Assembly (NCBI GenBank): GCA_002469865.1
Contig: DKOD01000118.1
Span: 3,070 to 20,734, forward strand
Direction: 5' to 3'
DNA from: Alphaproteobacteria bacterium UBA7371
Lineage (GTDB): Bacteria; Pseudomonadota; Alphaproteobacteria; UBA8317
Length of the DNA: 17,665 bases
The notes under the pieces are model-generated. The model ran no database searches, was not told the DNA's origin, and saw nothing but the letters and a program-made list of their open reading frames with translations. Shown in pieces: positions 6,790-14,542 of this stretch (position 1 is the stretch's first letter; the number at the start of each line of letters is the position of its first letter). The position numbers and the translations under genes were made by a program.

Positions 6790-8133
6790 TTGAAAAAGTT
6801 GGTTGCATGTGTTTTTGCTTGTTTTTCAGCCACGATAGCCATGGCTGACGGTCGTTTTTCGCCTTTGCCAGAACCTTTTATGGGCAAATTATCCAACGGC
6901 ATGGATGTGCTTGTGGTGCCTGACCGCCGTGCGCCGGTGGCCTATCATGGTGTGTATTATCGTGTGGGTGCCGCCGATGAGGATGCCGGCAAAACGGGTC
7001 TTGCCCATTTTTTGGAACATTTGATGTTCAAGGGCACAGAGCAATTTCCCGAGGCACAATTTTCCCCAAGGGTGGCAAAATTGGGTGGTAAGGATAACGC
7101 CTTCACCTCGGCCGATATCACAGCCTATTATCAGCGGGTCCCGATCTCGGTTCTTGAAGAGGTTATGGCCATGGAGGCCGATCGGATGACAAATCTGCGG
7201 TTGGATGAGGATGATGTGGTGGCCGAGCGGGATGTGGTGCTGGAAGAGCGCTCAACCCGTATTGATAACAGCCCAGCTGCGCAGTTTCGCGAAGAGCTGA
7301 ATGCTGTTTTTTACCGCAACCACCCCTATGGCAGGCCGTTGGCTGGCTGGCGCAAAGAAATCGAAGGTCTTAGCCGTGAGGACGCCTTGGCTTTTTACAA
7401 ACGCTTCTACCATCCCAGCAATGCGGTGCTGGTCGTGGCCGGTGATATTTCTGGCCAGGAGGTTTTGGCCATGGCGGAGCGCACCTATGGTAAGATTTTG
7501 GGCGACAACCCGCCTCCTGCCCATGTCCGCCCACAAGAACCGCCCATCCGAGCCACACGCATCTTGGAAATGTCTGACCCCAGGGTAGGCAACCCCCAAT
7601 TTTCCACCTACTTCATGGCCCCATCCTATGTGGGTGAGGGTGGCGAAGATGGTCCCGCTTTGGATGTGCTTGCCCGCCGTTTGGGCAATGACCCATCCGG
7701 TCTTCTTTACCGGCATTTTGTGCGCGACCAGAAAAAGGCCCTGTCCATTGGCGCCGCTTATTATGGTGGGGCCAGGGATCATGGCGTTTTCATTATTTAT
7801 GGCATCCCGGCAGAAGGTGTTTCTCCAGAAGAATTGCATGGGCAAGTGATGGCATTTTTGTCCGAGTTTGGTGCCAAAACACCCTCCCAAGATCGTGTGG
7901 AGGTGGACAAAAAAGCCCTGGCTGGCGCCACCCTTTTGGCGCTTGATTCCGTTGGTGCCCTGGCTCAGTCCTATGCCCGCACCGTCACGCTTGGCGGTTC
8001 GGTGTCACAAGCAGCTGCCTGGCCCCAAGCCATTGGTGCAGTCACGCCTGAAGATCTTGTGCGGGTGGCCAACAAATACCTCGACCCCAAAACGTCCGTC
8101 ACGGGCTTCCTCACCAAGGAGGAAAGACCATGA
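6790..8133 (+). CDS. M16-family zinc peptidase, catalytic subunit
   Basis: A 447-residue exported protein of the M16 (pitrilysin/mitochondrial processing peptidase) family. Residues 1-19 (MKKLVACVFACFSATIAMA) are a Sec signal peptide, so it acts in the periplasm or at the envelope. The inverted zinc motif HFLEH is at 73-77: His73 and His77 as ligands, Glu76 as catalytic base. The distal ligand is Glu152 or Glu153 within VVLEER about 76-80 residues later. An N-terminal M16 domain is followed by the usual C-terminal non-catalytic domain (about 230-400). The size matches one half of a clamshell, the form that works as a dimer. It starts with TTG, supported by AGGGGG upstream. Its stop overlaps the ATG of the second M16 gene (ATGA), so the two should be co-translated. 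Substrates are unknown; the adjacent lipoprotein and lspA genes suggest envelope protein quality control or peptide turnover. Confidence 0.92.
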   Translation: MKKLVACVFACFSATIAMADGRFSPLPEPFMGKLSNGMDVLVVPDRRAPVAYHGVYYRVGAADEDAGKTGLAHFLEHLMFKGTEQFPEAQFSPRVAKLGGKDNAFTSADITAYYQRVPISVLEEVMAMEADRMTNLRLDEDDVVAERDVVLEERSTRIDNSPAAQFREELNAVFYRNHPYGRPLAGWRKEIEGLSREDALAFYKRFYHPSNAVLVVAGDISGQEVLAMAERTYGKILGDNPPPAHVRPQEPPIRATRILEMSDPRVGNPQFSTYFMAPSYVGEGGEDGPALDVLARRLGNDPSGLLYRHFVRDQKKALSIGAAYYGGARDHGVFIIYGIPAEGVSPEELHGQVMAFLSEFGAKTPSQDRVEVDKKALAGATLLALDSVGALAQSYARTVTLGGSVSQAAAWPQAIGAVTPEDLVRVANKYLDPKTSVTGFLTKEERP

Positions 8134-9461
8134 TCAAATCGATAATAATAGGCCTCGCGGCCCTGTTGTTCCCCATAAGCGAAAGCGCCAGCATGGATGT
8201 TCATAAAATCAAACAAGATGGTTTAAGCGCCCTCATGAGTGAGGACCATACCGTCCCGGTGGTGTCGCTGCGCATGGTGTTTGATGGCGGCAAGCGTTTG
8301 GTGCCTGAGGGCAAAGAAGGCGTGGCCCAGCTGGCTTCCTACCTCCTCATGGAAGGCGCGGGGAAGCTTGATGCAGAAGCTATTTCTGACCAGATGGTGG
8401 AACTGGCTGCCAACATCAGTTTTTCTGCTGAGCGTGATGGCTTTTCTGTGTCCATCACGTCGGTATCCGATGCCATGCTTGAGGCGGTTGATTTGGCGCT
8501 GACCATGCTCACAAAACCCACCCTTGCGGAGGAAGATCTGGCCCGCACAAAGCAGCAAATGCTGGCCTCCATTCGCCGTCGGATGAATGACCCGCAAAGT
8601 TTGGCCTTTGCCGCCTTGGCACGTACGGCCTACCCCAATGTCAGCCAAGGACGTGGTGAGACGAGGGGATCGGTTGAGGGGCTCACCAAGAGTGATGTTG
8701 AGGCCTATCTCAAAGATCAGGTCCAATCGGCCAAGCTTCTTTTGTCCATGGCTGGGGATTTGGACCAGGAACAGGCCAGGCAAATTCTGGCCCGTGTTGC
8801 TTCGGCGCTGCCCGAGGGTCAGCCCATGCCTAAGAAAGATTTTCATGACATGTCAGGGCAGGGCCAACAGGTCTTGGTTTCTCAGGATGTTCCTCAATCC
8901 ACCGCAGTGATGGCCGTTCCTGGTCTGTTGCGCGAGGATGATGACTTTCTTGCTGCCTATGTGATGAACCATATCCTTGGGGGCGGGGGCTTTTCTTCCC
9001 GTCTTACCGATGAGATCCGTGAAAAGCGTGGGCTTGCTTATTCGGCAGCCAGTTTCTTGGCGCCAAGCCGTGAGACCGCAGGCCTCATGATTTATTTTGC
9101 CACCCGCAATGATGCGGTGATGGACGCTGTCCAGGTGGCCAAGGATGTGGTGGCAGATGTGGCCCAACATGGTGTGACAGAGGATGAATTGCGCGACGCC
9201 AAAGATAATCTTACCGGCTCCTATCCCTTGCGGTTTGATTCCAATGGCAAGATTGCTGGCCATCTCATGGGTCTTCAGATTTCCAACCTGCCGATGGATT
9301 ACCATATAACCCGCAACGCGTTGGTGGAGGCCATCACTGGCGAGGATATCAAACGCGTGGCCAAGAAGCTTTTGGGTGATTTTGATCCCCTATTGGTCGT
9401 GTCCGGTAGCCCAGAAAACTTTGCGCCCAGCCAATCATGGGATGGCGAACAAATTTTTTGA
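8130..9461 (+). CDS. M16-family protein lacking the zinc site (non-catalytic partner)
   Basis: A 443-residue paralogue of the preceding protease, with a hydrophobic export signal (about residues 1-20). At the place of the zinc motif it reads AQLASYL: Gln67, Ser70 and Tyr71 stand where His, Glu and His should be, so no zinc site can form. The C-terminal domain keeps the Arg/Tyr substrate-binding pair in REKRGLAY (Arg297, Tyr304) and the glycine-rich GGGGFSSRL loop just before it. This split of roles, one subunit catalytic and the other supplying the Arg/Tyr pair, is the mitochondrial processing peptidase alpha/beta arrangement and is known for bacterial two-gene M16B enzymes. The 4-base overlap with the catalytic gene fits equal expression. 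The role as a structural partner is inferred from these substitutions. Confidence 0.92.
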   Translation: MIKSIIIGLAALLFPISESASMDVHKIKQDGLSALMSEDHTVPVVSLRMVFDGGKRLVPEGKEGVAQLASYLLMEGAGKLDAEAISDQMVELAANISFSAERDGFSVSITSVSDAMLEAVDLALTMLTKPTLAEEDLARTKQQMLASIRRRMNDPQSLAFAALARTAYPNVSQGRGETRGSVEGLTKSDVEAYLKDQVQSAKLLLSMAGDLDQEQARQILARVASALPEGQPMPKKDFHDMSGQGQQVLVSQDVPQSTAVMAVPGLLREDDDFLAAYVMNHILGGGGFSSRLTDEIREKRGLAYSAASFLAPSRETAGLMIYFATRNDAVMDAVQVAKDVVADVAQHGVTEDELRDAKDNLTGSYPLRFDSNGKIAGHLMGLQISNLPMDYHITRNALVEAITGEDIKRVAKKLLGDFDPLLVVSGSPENFAPSQSWDGEQIF

Positions 9462-9464
9462 TGA

Positions 9465-9495
9465 TTTGGTTGGTGGCAAATATCCACCAACCAAA
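9465..9495 (+). terminator. Perfect 12-bp hairpin after the M16 pair (possible terminator)
   Basis: TTTGGTTGGTGG at 9465-9476 pairs without mismatch with CCACCAACCAAA at 9484-9495 around a 7-base loop. It begins 3 bases after the stop codon of the second M16 gene. There is no T run after it on either strand, so it is not a standard intrinsic terminator. It may act with Rho, or as a 3'-end stabilising structure. Confidence 0.5.
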
Positions 9496-9562
9496 GCTGA
9501 CTGTTCAAAAATGCGCAAAAAAAGTTAAGCTTAGGTCATGACGTCCATAATCTTGGTGATTC

Positions 9563-10870
9563 ATGCTTTACCTCAATCTTGATGGCCTGACTGGTTTTGC
9601 AGAGGGCTATTATCCCGATCGCATGGCCCGTGGCCGGGACCTGGCCCATGGTGCGGTTGGGGACCTTCGTGACCAGCTGGCTGCCGATGAGGTGGGGCCC
9701 CTTTCCATGCTTTGCAAGGATGACGATCTTGGGGCAATGGTTGAGCTTTCTGATTTTTGTTTGGGTTGGGCTCGCCAATTTGTCCTTCTGGGCACGGGCG
9801 GCTCAAGCCTTGGGCCCCAAGCTTTGGCCCGTTATCTTGGCCTCACGGGCACCCATGCGGCCATGAATGATAAGGGCATCAATTGGTATTTCCCAGACAA
9901 TTTGGATGGCCAAGATTTGAAGGCCCTGATGGGTCATCTTGATCTGTCGGCCACGCTCTTTCTGGTGGTGTCGAAATCCGGGAACACGATGGAAACGGCA
10001 ATCCAGGCAGCCATTGCGCGTCATGTTTTGGAGGCCGAAGGTTTGGACTTGCGCAAGCATATGTTGGTGGTGACGCAACCAAACCAATCCCCTTTGGCCG
10101 ATTTTGCCGAGGCCAACCGTATCCACCAGCTGGCCCACCCGGAACATGTTGGTGGGCGGTATGCCATGTTCTCGGTGGTGGGCATGTTTCCTGCCATGTT
10201 GATGGGCGTTGACCCACGAAAACTGCGTGCTGCCGGGAGGGAAATCCTCGACCAATTCATGCAAATGGGCATGGATCATGATGCCGTTCGCTCAGCCATT
10301 GCCATGCATGCCCTGCAAGAGGAGGGCTATAACGCTCAGGTCATGTATCTCTATGGCGATAAATCCATGGTTTTTGGTGCTTGGTACCGCCAGTTATGGG
10401 CAGAATCGGTGGGTAAGCAGGGCAGTGGGATCATGACGGATGTGGTTGGTGGCCCCGTGGGTCAGCATTCCCAATTGCAACTCCATTTGGACGGTCCCTC
10501 GGACAAAATATTCACGCTTCTCACCATGGAGGATGCGTCAGGCCTTTTGGTGCCGGCGGATGAACAACTTGCCCCCGCAATGGGGGCAGCCGTGGGCCTT
10601 GATATTGACCAGCTAACCAGCCTTCAAGCCGAGGCAACTGGCGATGCGCTGAGGGCGCGTAATGCGCCGGTCAGAAGGATCTCCATGGACGGCCAAGAAC
10701 CTGAAGATTTGGCCCGCTTGATGGTTCATATGATGATTGAGACCATTATTTTTGCGCGGCTTTCTGCGGCCAATCCTTTCGACCAACCGGCAGTGGAAGA
10801 AGGCAAAATACGCCTGCGCGAATTGCTGAACCAACGGGCAGGAAGGATGGAGGACATGGCCAATCCATGA
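9563..10870 (+). CDS. pgi: Glucose-6-phosphate isomerase, short form
   Basis: A 435-residue cytoplasmic enzyme interconverting glucose 6-phosphate and fructose 6-phosphate in glycolysis and gluconeogenesis. It shows the two SIS-fold sugar-phosphate sites: LGTGGSSLGP at about 76-85 and SKSGNTMET near 138-146. Catalytic candidates are Glu281 in WAESVGKQG, His302 in GPVGQHS and Lys415 in NPFDQPAVEEGK, the last being a variant of the Pgi C-terminal signature (PAVE in place of xGVE). It is about 110 residues shorter than E. coli Pgi (549) and close to the roughly 450-residue Firmicute type, lacking the N-terminal extension. The ATG has only a weak upstream site. A 101-base gap containing the hairpin at 9465-9495 precedes it, and mutL begins 7 bases after its stop. 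Confidence 0.93.
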   Translation: MLYLNLDGLTGFAEGYYPDRMARGRDLAHGAVGDLRDQLAADEVGPLSMLCKDDDLGAMVELSDFCLGWARQFVLLGTGGSSLGPQALARYLGLTGTHAAMNDKGINWYFPDNLDGQDLKALMGHLDLSATLFLVVSKSGNTMETAIQAAIARHVLEAEGLDLRKHMLVVTQPNQSPLADFAEANRIHQLAHPEHVGGRYAMFSVVGMFPAMLMGVDPRKLRAAGREILDQFMQMGMDHDAVRSAIAMHALQEEGYNAQVMYLYGDKSMVFGAWYRQLWAESVGKQGSGIMTDVVGGPVGQHSQLQLHLDGPSDKIFTLLTMEDASGLLVPADEQLAPAMGAAVGLDIDQLTSLQAEATGDALRARNAPVRRISMDGQEPEDLARLMVHMMIETIIFARLSAANPFDQPAVEEGKIRLRELLNQRAGRMEDMANP

Positions 10871-10877
10871 CCCCATC

Positions 10878-12710
10878 ATGACCCAGGGCATTATTGCCAA
10901 ACTTGACGAGGCAACAGCCAACCGCATCGCAGCCGGCGAAGTGGTTGAGCGGCCTGCAGCGGTGGTCAAAGAATTGGTTGAAAATGCCCTTGATGCCGGT
11001 GCCACCCAAATTGATGTTGTGGTCGAAGAAGCTGGCGCGGCCCTGATCATGGTGGATGACGATGGTAAGGGCATGGTCAAGGGTGATCTGGGCCTTTGTG
11101 TGGAACGCCATGCCACCTCCAAAATCCGCTCTGGGGCTGGTCATGATGCGCTCTTGGGCATCAAATCCCTAGGTTTTCGGGGGGAGGCGCTTCCATCCAT
11201 TGGCGCGGTGGCCAAGCTTGCCATCACCAGCAGGCATTCTGATGAGCCCCATGCCTGGAAATTAGAGGTGGCCGCAGGCCGTCCCCAACAAGCCCAACCA
11301 GCCTCACGCAGCCGGGGCACAAGGGTCGAGGTTCGGGACCTTTTTTATGCTGTGCCCGCCCGGCGCAAATTTTTAAAAAGCCCCAGATCAGAAAATTCCG
11401 CCATTCTTGATATCATGCGCCGTTTCGCCATGGCCGAACCAAATATTGGCTTTGCCCTTCAAATTGATGGCCGCAAGGCCTTGCAATTGCCAGCGGAACC
11501 CCAGGGGCCCGATGGCCACCGAAACAGAATGGGCAGGATTATGGGGCGTGAATTTGTGGACAATGCATGTGCCATTGATGTGGCAAGGGATGGCATGCGG
11601 TTGGAGGGTTTTGCCAGCCTACCCACCTATGATCGTGGCACCAGCCAGAACCAATATTTGTTTGTGAATGGCCGCCAGGTGCGTGACCGGCAATTGTCCG
11701 GCATGCTTCGGGGTGCTTACTCCGATTTGATTGCCAAGGACCGCCACCCGGCCGTGGTGCTGTTTTTGGATGTGGCGCCAGATCAACTTGATGTGAATGT
11801 GCATCCGGCCAAGACCGAGGTGCGTTTTGCCGAGGCCCAACAGGTAAGAGGCCTCATCGTCGGTGGCATCCGCCACGCCTTGTTGGAAGAGGGAAGCCGG
11901 GCATCATCCACCGTGGCCAGTGCGGCGCTGCATGCCATGCAGCCACATGGTCAGCGCCCCCATGCGTCCATGCCATTGCGGCCAAGCCAGGGCATGAGGC
12001 AAGCCGCCATGGCTTGGCAAGCGCCAGCACCCAATGATTTTGACCAGCAGCATGGGCATGAGCCCTTGGGCTATTCAGTGCCAGGGGCCGTGGCTGATGG
12101 AGAATTGGCCCCCGATGACGGGGGGCCGCAACTTCCTTTGGGCCTTGCCAGGGCCCAACTGCATGAGACCTATATCTTGGCCCAAACCAAAGATGGCATT
12201 GTGTTGGTGGACCAACATGCAGCCCATGAACGCCTGGTGCTGATGGAATTGCAGGAGGCCTTAGCAGGGCGCAGCATGCCGTCACAAAATCTGCTTGTCC
12301 CTGAAATCATTTCCATGCCCCAGGATCGGGTTCTGTCCTTACTTAGCCATGACGAAGAATTGCAATCCATGGGCCTTTATGTGGAATCATTTGGTGATGA
12401 TGCGGTGGCCGTGCGCGCCGTGCCAGCCCAATTGGTGCGGGGCAATATAGCCCAATTGGTCCAAGATCTGGCCGAGGAATGTGAAGAACTTGGCCATGCG
12501 GCATCCTTGAAGGAAAGGCTTGAATTGGTGGCCGCCACCATGGCGTGCCATGGCTCGGTCCGTTCGGGCAGGCGGCTTAATGGCGAAGAAATGAACAGCC
12601 TCTTGCGCCAGATGGAAGCCACACCATTTTCTGGGCAATGCAACCATGGGCGGCCCACCTATGTGGAGCTGAAGCTGGCTGATATTGAGAAGCTTTTTGG
12701 CCGCCGTTAG
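10878..12710 (+). CDS. mutL: DNA mismatch repair protein MutL
   Basis: A 610-residue mismatch-repair matchmaker that links MutS recognition to strand removal. The N-terminal GHKL ATPase has KELVENALDAGA at 31-42 (Glu32 catalytic, Asn36 binding magnesium), DDGKGM at 61-66 and GFRGEAL at 99-105. A low-complexity His/Gln/Pro linker spans about 340-430. The C-terminal dimerisation and endonuclease-type domain has DQHAAHE at 445-451, ACHGSVRSGRR starting at 556 and CNHGRP at 588-593. The metal-binding segment is slightly off consensus: Met456 stands where the second Glu of DQHA(x)2E(x)4E is expected, with Glu457 next to it. There is no evident Shine-Dalgarno; initiation is probably coupled to pgi, which ends 7 bases upstream. 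The stop interlocks with that of convergent rsmD. Confidence 0.96.
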   Translation: MTQGIIAKLDEATANRIAAGEVVERPAAVVKELVENALDAGATQIDVVVEEAGAALIMVDDDGKGMVKGDLGLCVERHATSKIRSGAGHDALLGIKSLGFRGEALPSIGAVAKLAITSRHSDEPHAWKLEVAAGRPQQAQPASRSRGTRVEVRDLFYAVPARRKFLKSPRSENSAILDIMRRFAMAEPNIGFALQIDGRKALQLPAEPQGPDGHRNRMGRIMGREFVDNACAIDVARDGMRLEGFASLPTYDRGTSQNQYLFVNGRQVRDRQLSGMLRGAYSDLIAKDRHPAVVLFLDVAPDQLDVNVHPAKTEVRFAEAQQVRGLIVGGIRHALLEEGSRASSTVASAALHAMQPHGQRPHASMPLRPSQGMRQAAMAWQAPAPNDFDQQHGHEPLGYSVPGAVADGELAPDDGGPQLPLGLARAQLHETYILAQTKDGIVLVDQHAAHERLVLMELQEALAGRSMPSQNLLVPEIISMPQDRVLSLLSHDEELQSMGLYVESFGDDAVAVRAVPAQLVRGNIAQLVQDLAEECEELGHAASLKERLELVAATMACHGSVRSGRRLNGEEMNSLLRQMEATPFSGQCNHGRPTYVELKLADIEKLFGRR

Positions 12711-13258
12711 GCGCTGTAATAATGCAAGCAATTGCGGCCATAACGCCTGGATTCCAGGAAGGTGAAGCCTGGAACATCTTCAAAAATAGGTTCCTTAGCG
12801 TCACTTTCTGCAACCAAAATCCCCCCATGCCGCAGGATATTTGCTGTGCCCAATTGGGCCAAAAGACCCGTTATGATGGCCTCGCCATAGGGTGGGTCCA
12901 TGAACACAAGATCAAAGGGCCCAAGATTTTTGTATGCGCTCATGTCCCGGGCGTCACCGGGAATAATTTTCTGGGCGGTTGTCGGTACCCGCCGAAGGTT
13001 ATGCTCCAGGGCCCCACGGGCCTCCGAATCCTGTTCCACAAAACAGGCAAAAGCAGCCCCACGGGACAGAAATTCGAGGCCAACCGCACCGGTGCCGGCA
13101 AAAAGATCAAGAACACGCAAACCCTCCAGCCCACCACCAAACCGATGGGTCAAGGCATCGGCCATGGCAGCCCTTGCCCTTTCCGATGTTGGCCGCACCG
13201 AAAGCCCTTCTGGGGCCAGAAGGCGTTGGCCACGATAAAGACCCGACACCACCCTCAT
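12707..13258 (-). CDS. rsmD: 16S rRNA (guanine-N2-966) methyltransferase
   Basis: A 183-residue SAM-dependent methyltransferase that modifies G966 of 16S rRNA in the small ribosomal subunit. The SAM-binding motif I is LDLFAGTGAVGLEFLSRG at residues 50-67. The catalytic motif IV, DPPY, is at 121-124, preceded by FDLVFM. The RPTSERAR segment at 22-29 is characteristic of RsmD. Length matches the family (about 180-200). Its ATG overlaps the end of the upstream pseudouridine synthase gene by 4 bases, so the two rRNA modification genes form a coupled minus-strand operon. Its last codons run head-on into mutL with 4 bases shared. Confidence 0.94.
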   Translation of the reverse strand: MRVVSGLYRGQRLLAPEGLSVRPTSERARAAMADALTHRFGGGLEGLRVLDLFAGTGAVGLEFLSRGAAFACFVEQDSEARGALEHNLRRVPTTAQKIIPGDARDMSAYKNLGPFDLVFMDPPYGEAIITGLLAQLGTANILRHGGILVAESDAKEPIFEDVPGFTFLESRRYGRNCLHYYSA

Positions 13259-14019
13259 CGGCGTTTGGCCCCAATGCCAAATTCCTGGGCCGTTTTCTCC
13301 CCAAATTGTTCGCGAAGCATCTTGGCCGGGATTTCCTCAAGGCCATCCACCGGCAATTTGCCCAGTTGGAATGCCCCATAACTGACCCTGATCAGGCGTG
13401 AGACCTTACAGCCAAGATGCTCAAAAATCCGACGGATTTCTCGGTTTTTGCCTTCCTTGATACCCACGGCCACCCAGCTATTGGCGCCCTGCTGGGCTTC
13501 CAGCATGCTATTGACCGGCCCGTATTCAATGCCGTCCACGGTTACCCCACCGCGCAGGCCATCGAGCATGCGCTGGGTGATGCGGCCATAGACACGAACC
13601 CGATAGCGGCGCACCCAACCATTGGCTGGCAGCTCCAGATGTCGGGCCAAGGCGCCATTATTGGTCAAAAGGATCAAGCCCTCGGTGTTCAAGTCCAAAC
13701 GCCCCACGGACACCACATGACCAAGCCGCGGCTCGACATTGGCAAACAAAGTTGTGCGGTCTTGAGGATCAGAACGGGTGCAGATCACCCCGCTTGCTTT
13801 GTGGTAGCGCCAGACACGCGTTTCTTCCGGCGCCTTGATGACCTCGCCATCAAGTGCAATTTGGTCGCTGGCAACCACCTTAAAAGAGGGGTGTGCAATG
13901 GGTTGCCCGTTTACGCTTACCCGGCCGTCGGTTACGAAGGTTTCGCAGGCGCGCCGCGAGCCCAGGCCACAACGGGCCAAATAGGCCGCGATTCTGGTGC
14001 CTGCATCATTGTTGCTCAT
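13255..14019 (-). CDS. rluB: Pseudouridine synthase, RsuA/RluB family (probably 23S rRNA)
   Basis: A 254-residue rRNA pseudouridine synthase. An S4 RNA-binding domain occupies about residues 8-60 (RIAAYLARCGLGSRRACE, then GRVSVNG). The catalytic domain carries VGRLDLNTEGLILLTNNG at 105-122, with Asp109 as nucleophile. KEGKNREIRRIFEHLG near 197-212 and LIRVSYGAFQLG after it are typical of the RsuA/RluB/RluE/RluF group. The basic tail and pairing with rsmD suit an RluB-like large-subunit enzyme, but the exact target uridine cannot be read, so the symbol is tentative. ATG at 14019 is chosen: a GAGG site at 14029-14032 lies 9 bases upstream. A GTG at 14034 would add five residues and include that site. 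tadA diverges on the other side. Confidence 0.9.
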   Translation of the reverse strand: MSNNDAGTRIAAYLARCGLGSRRACETFVTDGRVSVNGQPIAHPSFKVVASDQIALDGEVIKAPEETRVWRYHKASGVICTRSDPQDRTTLFANVEPRLGHVVSVGRLDLNTEGLILLTNNGALARHLELPANGWVRRYRVRVYGRITQRMLDGLRGGVTVDGIEYGPVNSMLEAQQGANSWVAVGIKEGKNREIRRIFEHLGCKVSRLIRVSYGAFQLGKLPVDGLEEIPAKMLREQFGEKTAQEFGIGAKRR

Positions 14020-14078
14020 ATTGTCTGGCCTCACGGGGCTTTTTACATTTGTTCAAGAGGCGTGGGGGGTAGACCCGA

Positions 14079-14531
14079 TTGCTGTTGCGGTCAAGTTGGA
14101 TGGAAGAGGCACTTAGCCTGGCGCAGGCTGCTGCGGATGCCGGCGAGGTTCCTGTTGGCGCGGTGATTACCGACGGCCAGGGTCGGTTGTTGGCGGCTAG
14201 GCGCAACGAAATGCGTAAGCTCAATGATGCCACGGCCCATGCCGAATTGCTGGCAATACGTGATGCCATGGCGGCTTCCGGCCGCGACCGGCTCGAGCAA
14301 TGCGACCTTTATGTCACCTTGGAACCTTGCACCATGTGTGCCGGTGCCATCGCCCATGCCCGCTTGCGCCGGGTTTATTATGCAGCCGAGGATGTCAAAG
14401 GCGGTGCGGTGGATAATGGGGTGCGGTTTTTTCATCAGCCCAGTTGCAACCATAAGGTCGAGGCCATGGGCGGCCTTTATCAGGTTCGTGCTGAGAAATT
14501 GCTCAAAGAATTCTTTGCCACCAAGCGTTGA
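14079..14531 (+). CDS. tadA: tRNA-specific adenosine-34 deaminase
   Basis: A 150-residue zinc deaminase that converts A34 to inosine in the anticodon of tRNA-Arg(ACG), letting it read CGC, CGU and CGA. The zinc and catalytic motifs are intact: HAE with His54 ligand and Glu56 proton shuttle, and PCTMC with Cys84 and Cys87 ligands. EVPVGAV at 23-29 is the usual start of the core. TTG at 14079 is chosen because it keeps the SWMEEALSLA helix (E. coli has YWMRHALTLA) and follows a G-rich stretch (14064-14069) at suitable spacing; an in-frame stop (TAG, 14070-14072) prevents a longer form. ATG at 14100 is the alternative, but it shortens the first helix and lacks a ribosome site. It ends 11 bases before convergent purD. 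Confidence 0.93.
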   Translation: MLLRSSWMEEALSLAQAAADAGEVPVGAVITDGQGRLLAARRNEMRKLNDATAHAELLAIRDAMAASGRDRLEQCDLYVTLEPCTMCAGAIAHARLRRVYYAAEDVKGGAVDNGVRFFHQPSCNHKVEAMGGLYQVRAEKLLKEFFATKR

Positions 14532-14542
14532 TGGGCAATTTG

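Noticed and set aside
8130..8400. The second M16 protein as a frameshifted or decayed copy
   Set aside because: The frame is fully open over 443 codons, with an export signal, a conserved C-terminal Arg/Tyr motif and full family length. The loss of zinc residues looks like specialisation, not decay.
12722..14166. Long plus-strand open frames (about 219 and 249 codons) opposite rsmD and the pseudouridine synthase
   Set aside because: The minus-strand genes have clear catalytic motifs. The plus-strand frames have low-complexity Pro/His/Arg-rich translations and no ribosome sites.
14532..14542. Search for a bidirectional terminator between tadA and purD
   Set aside because: The gap is 11 bases and contains no inverted repeat.
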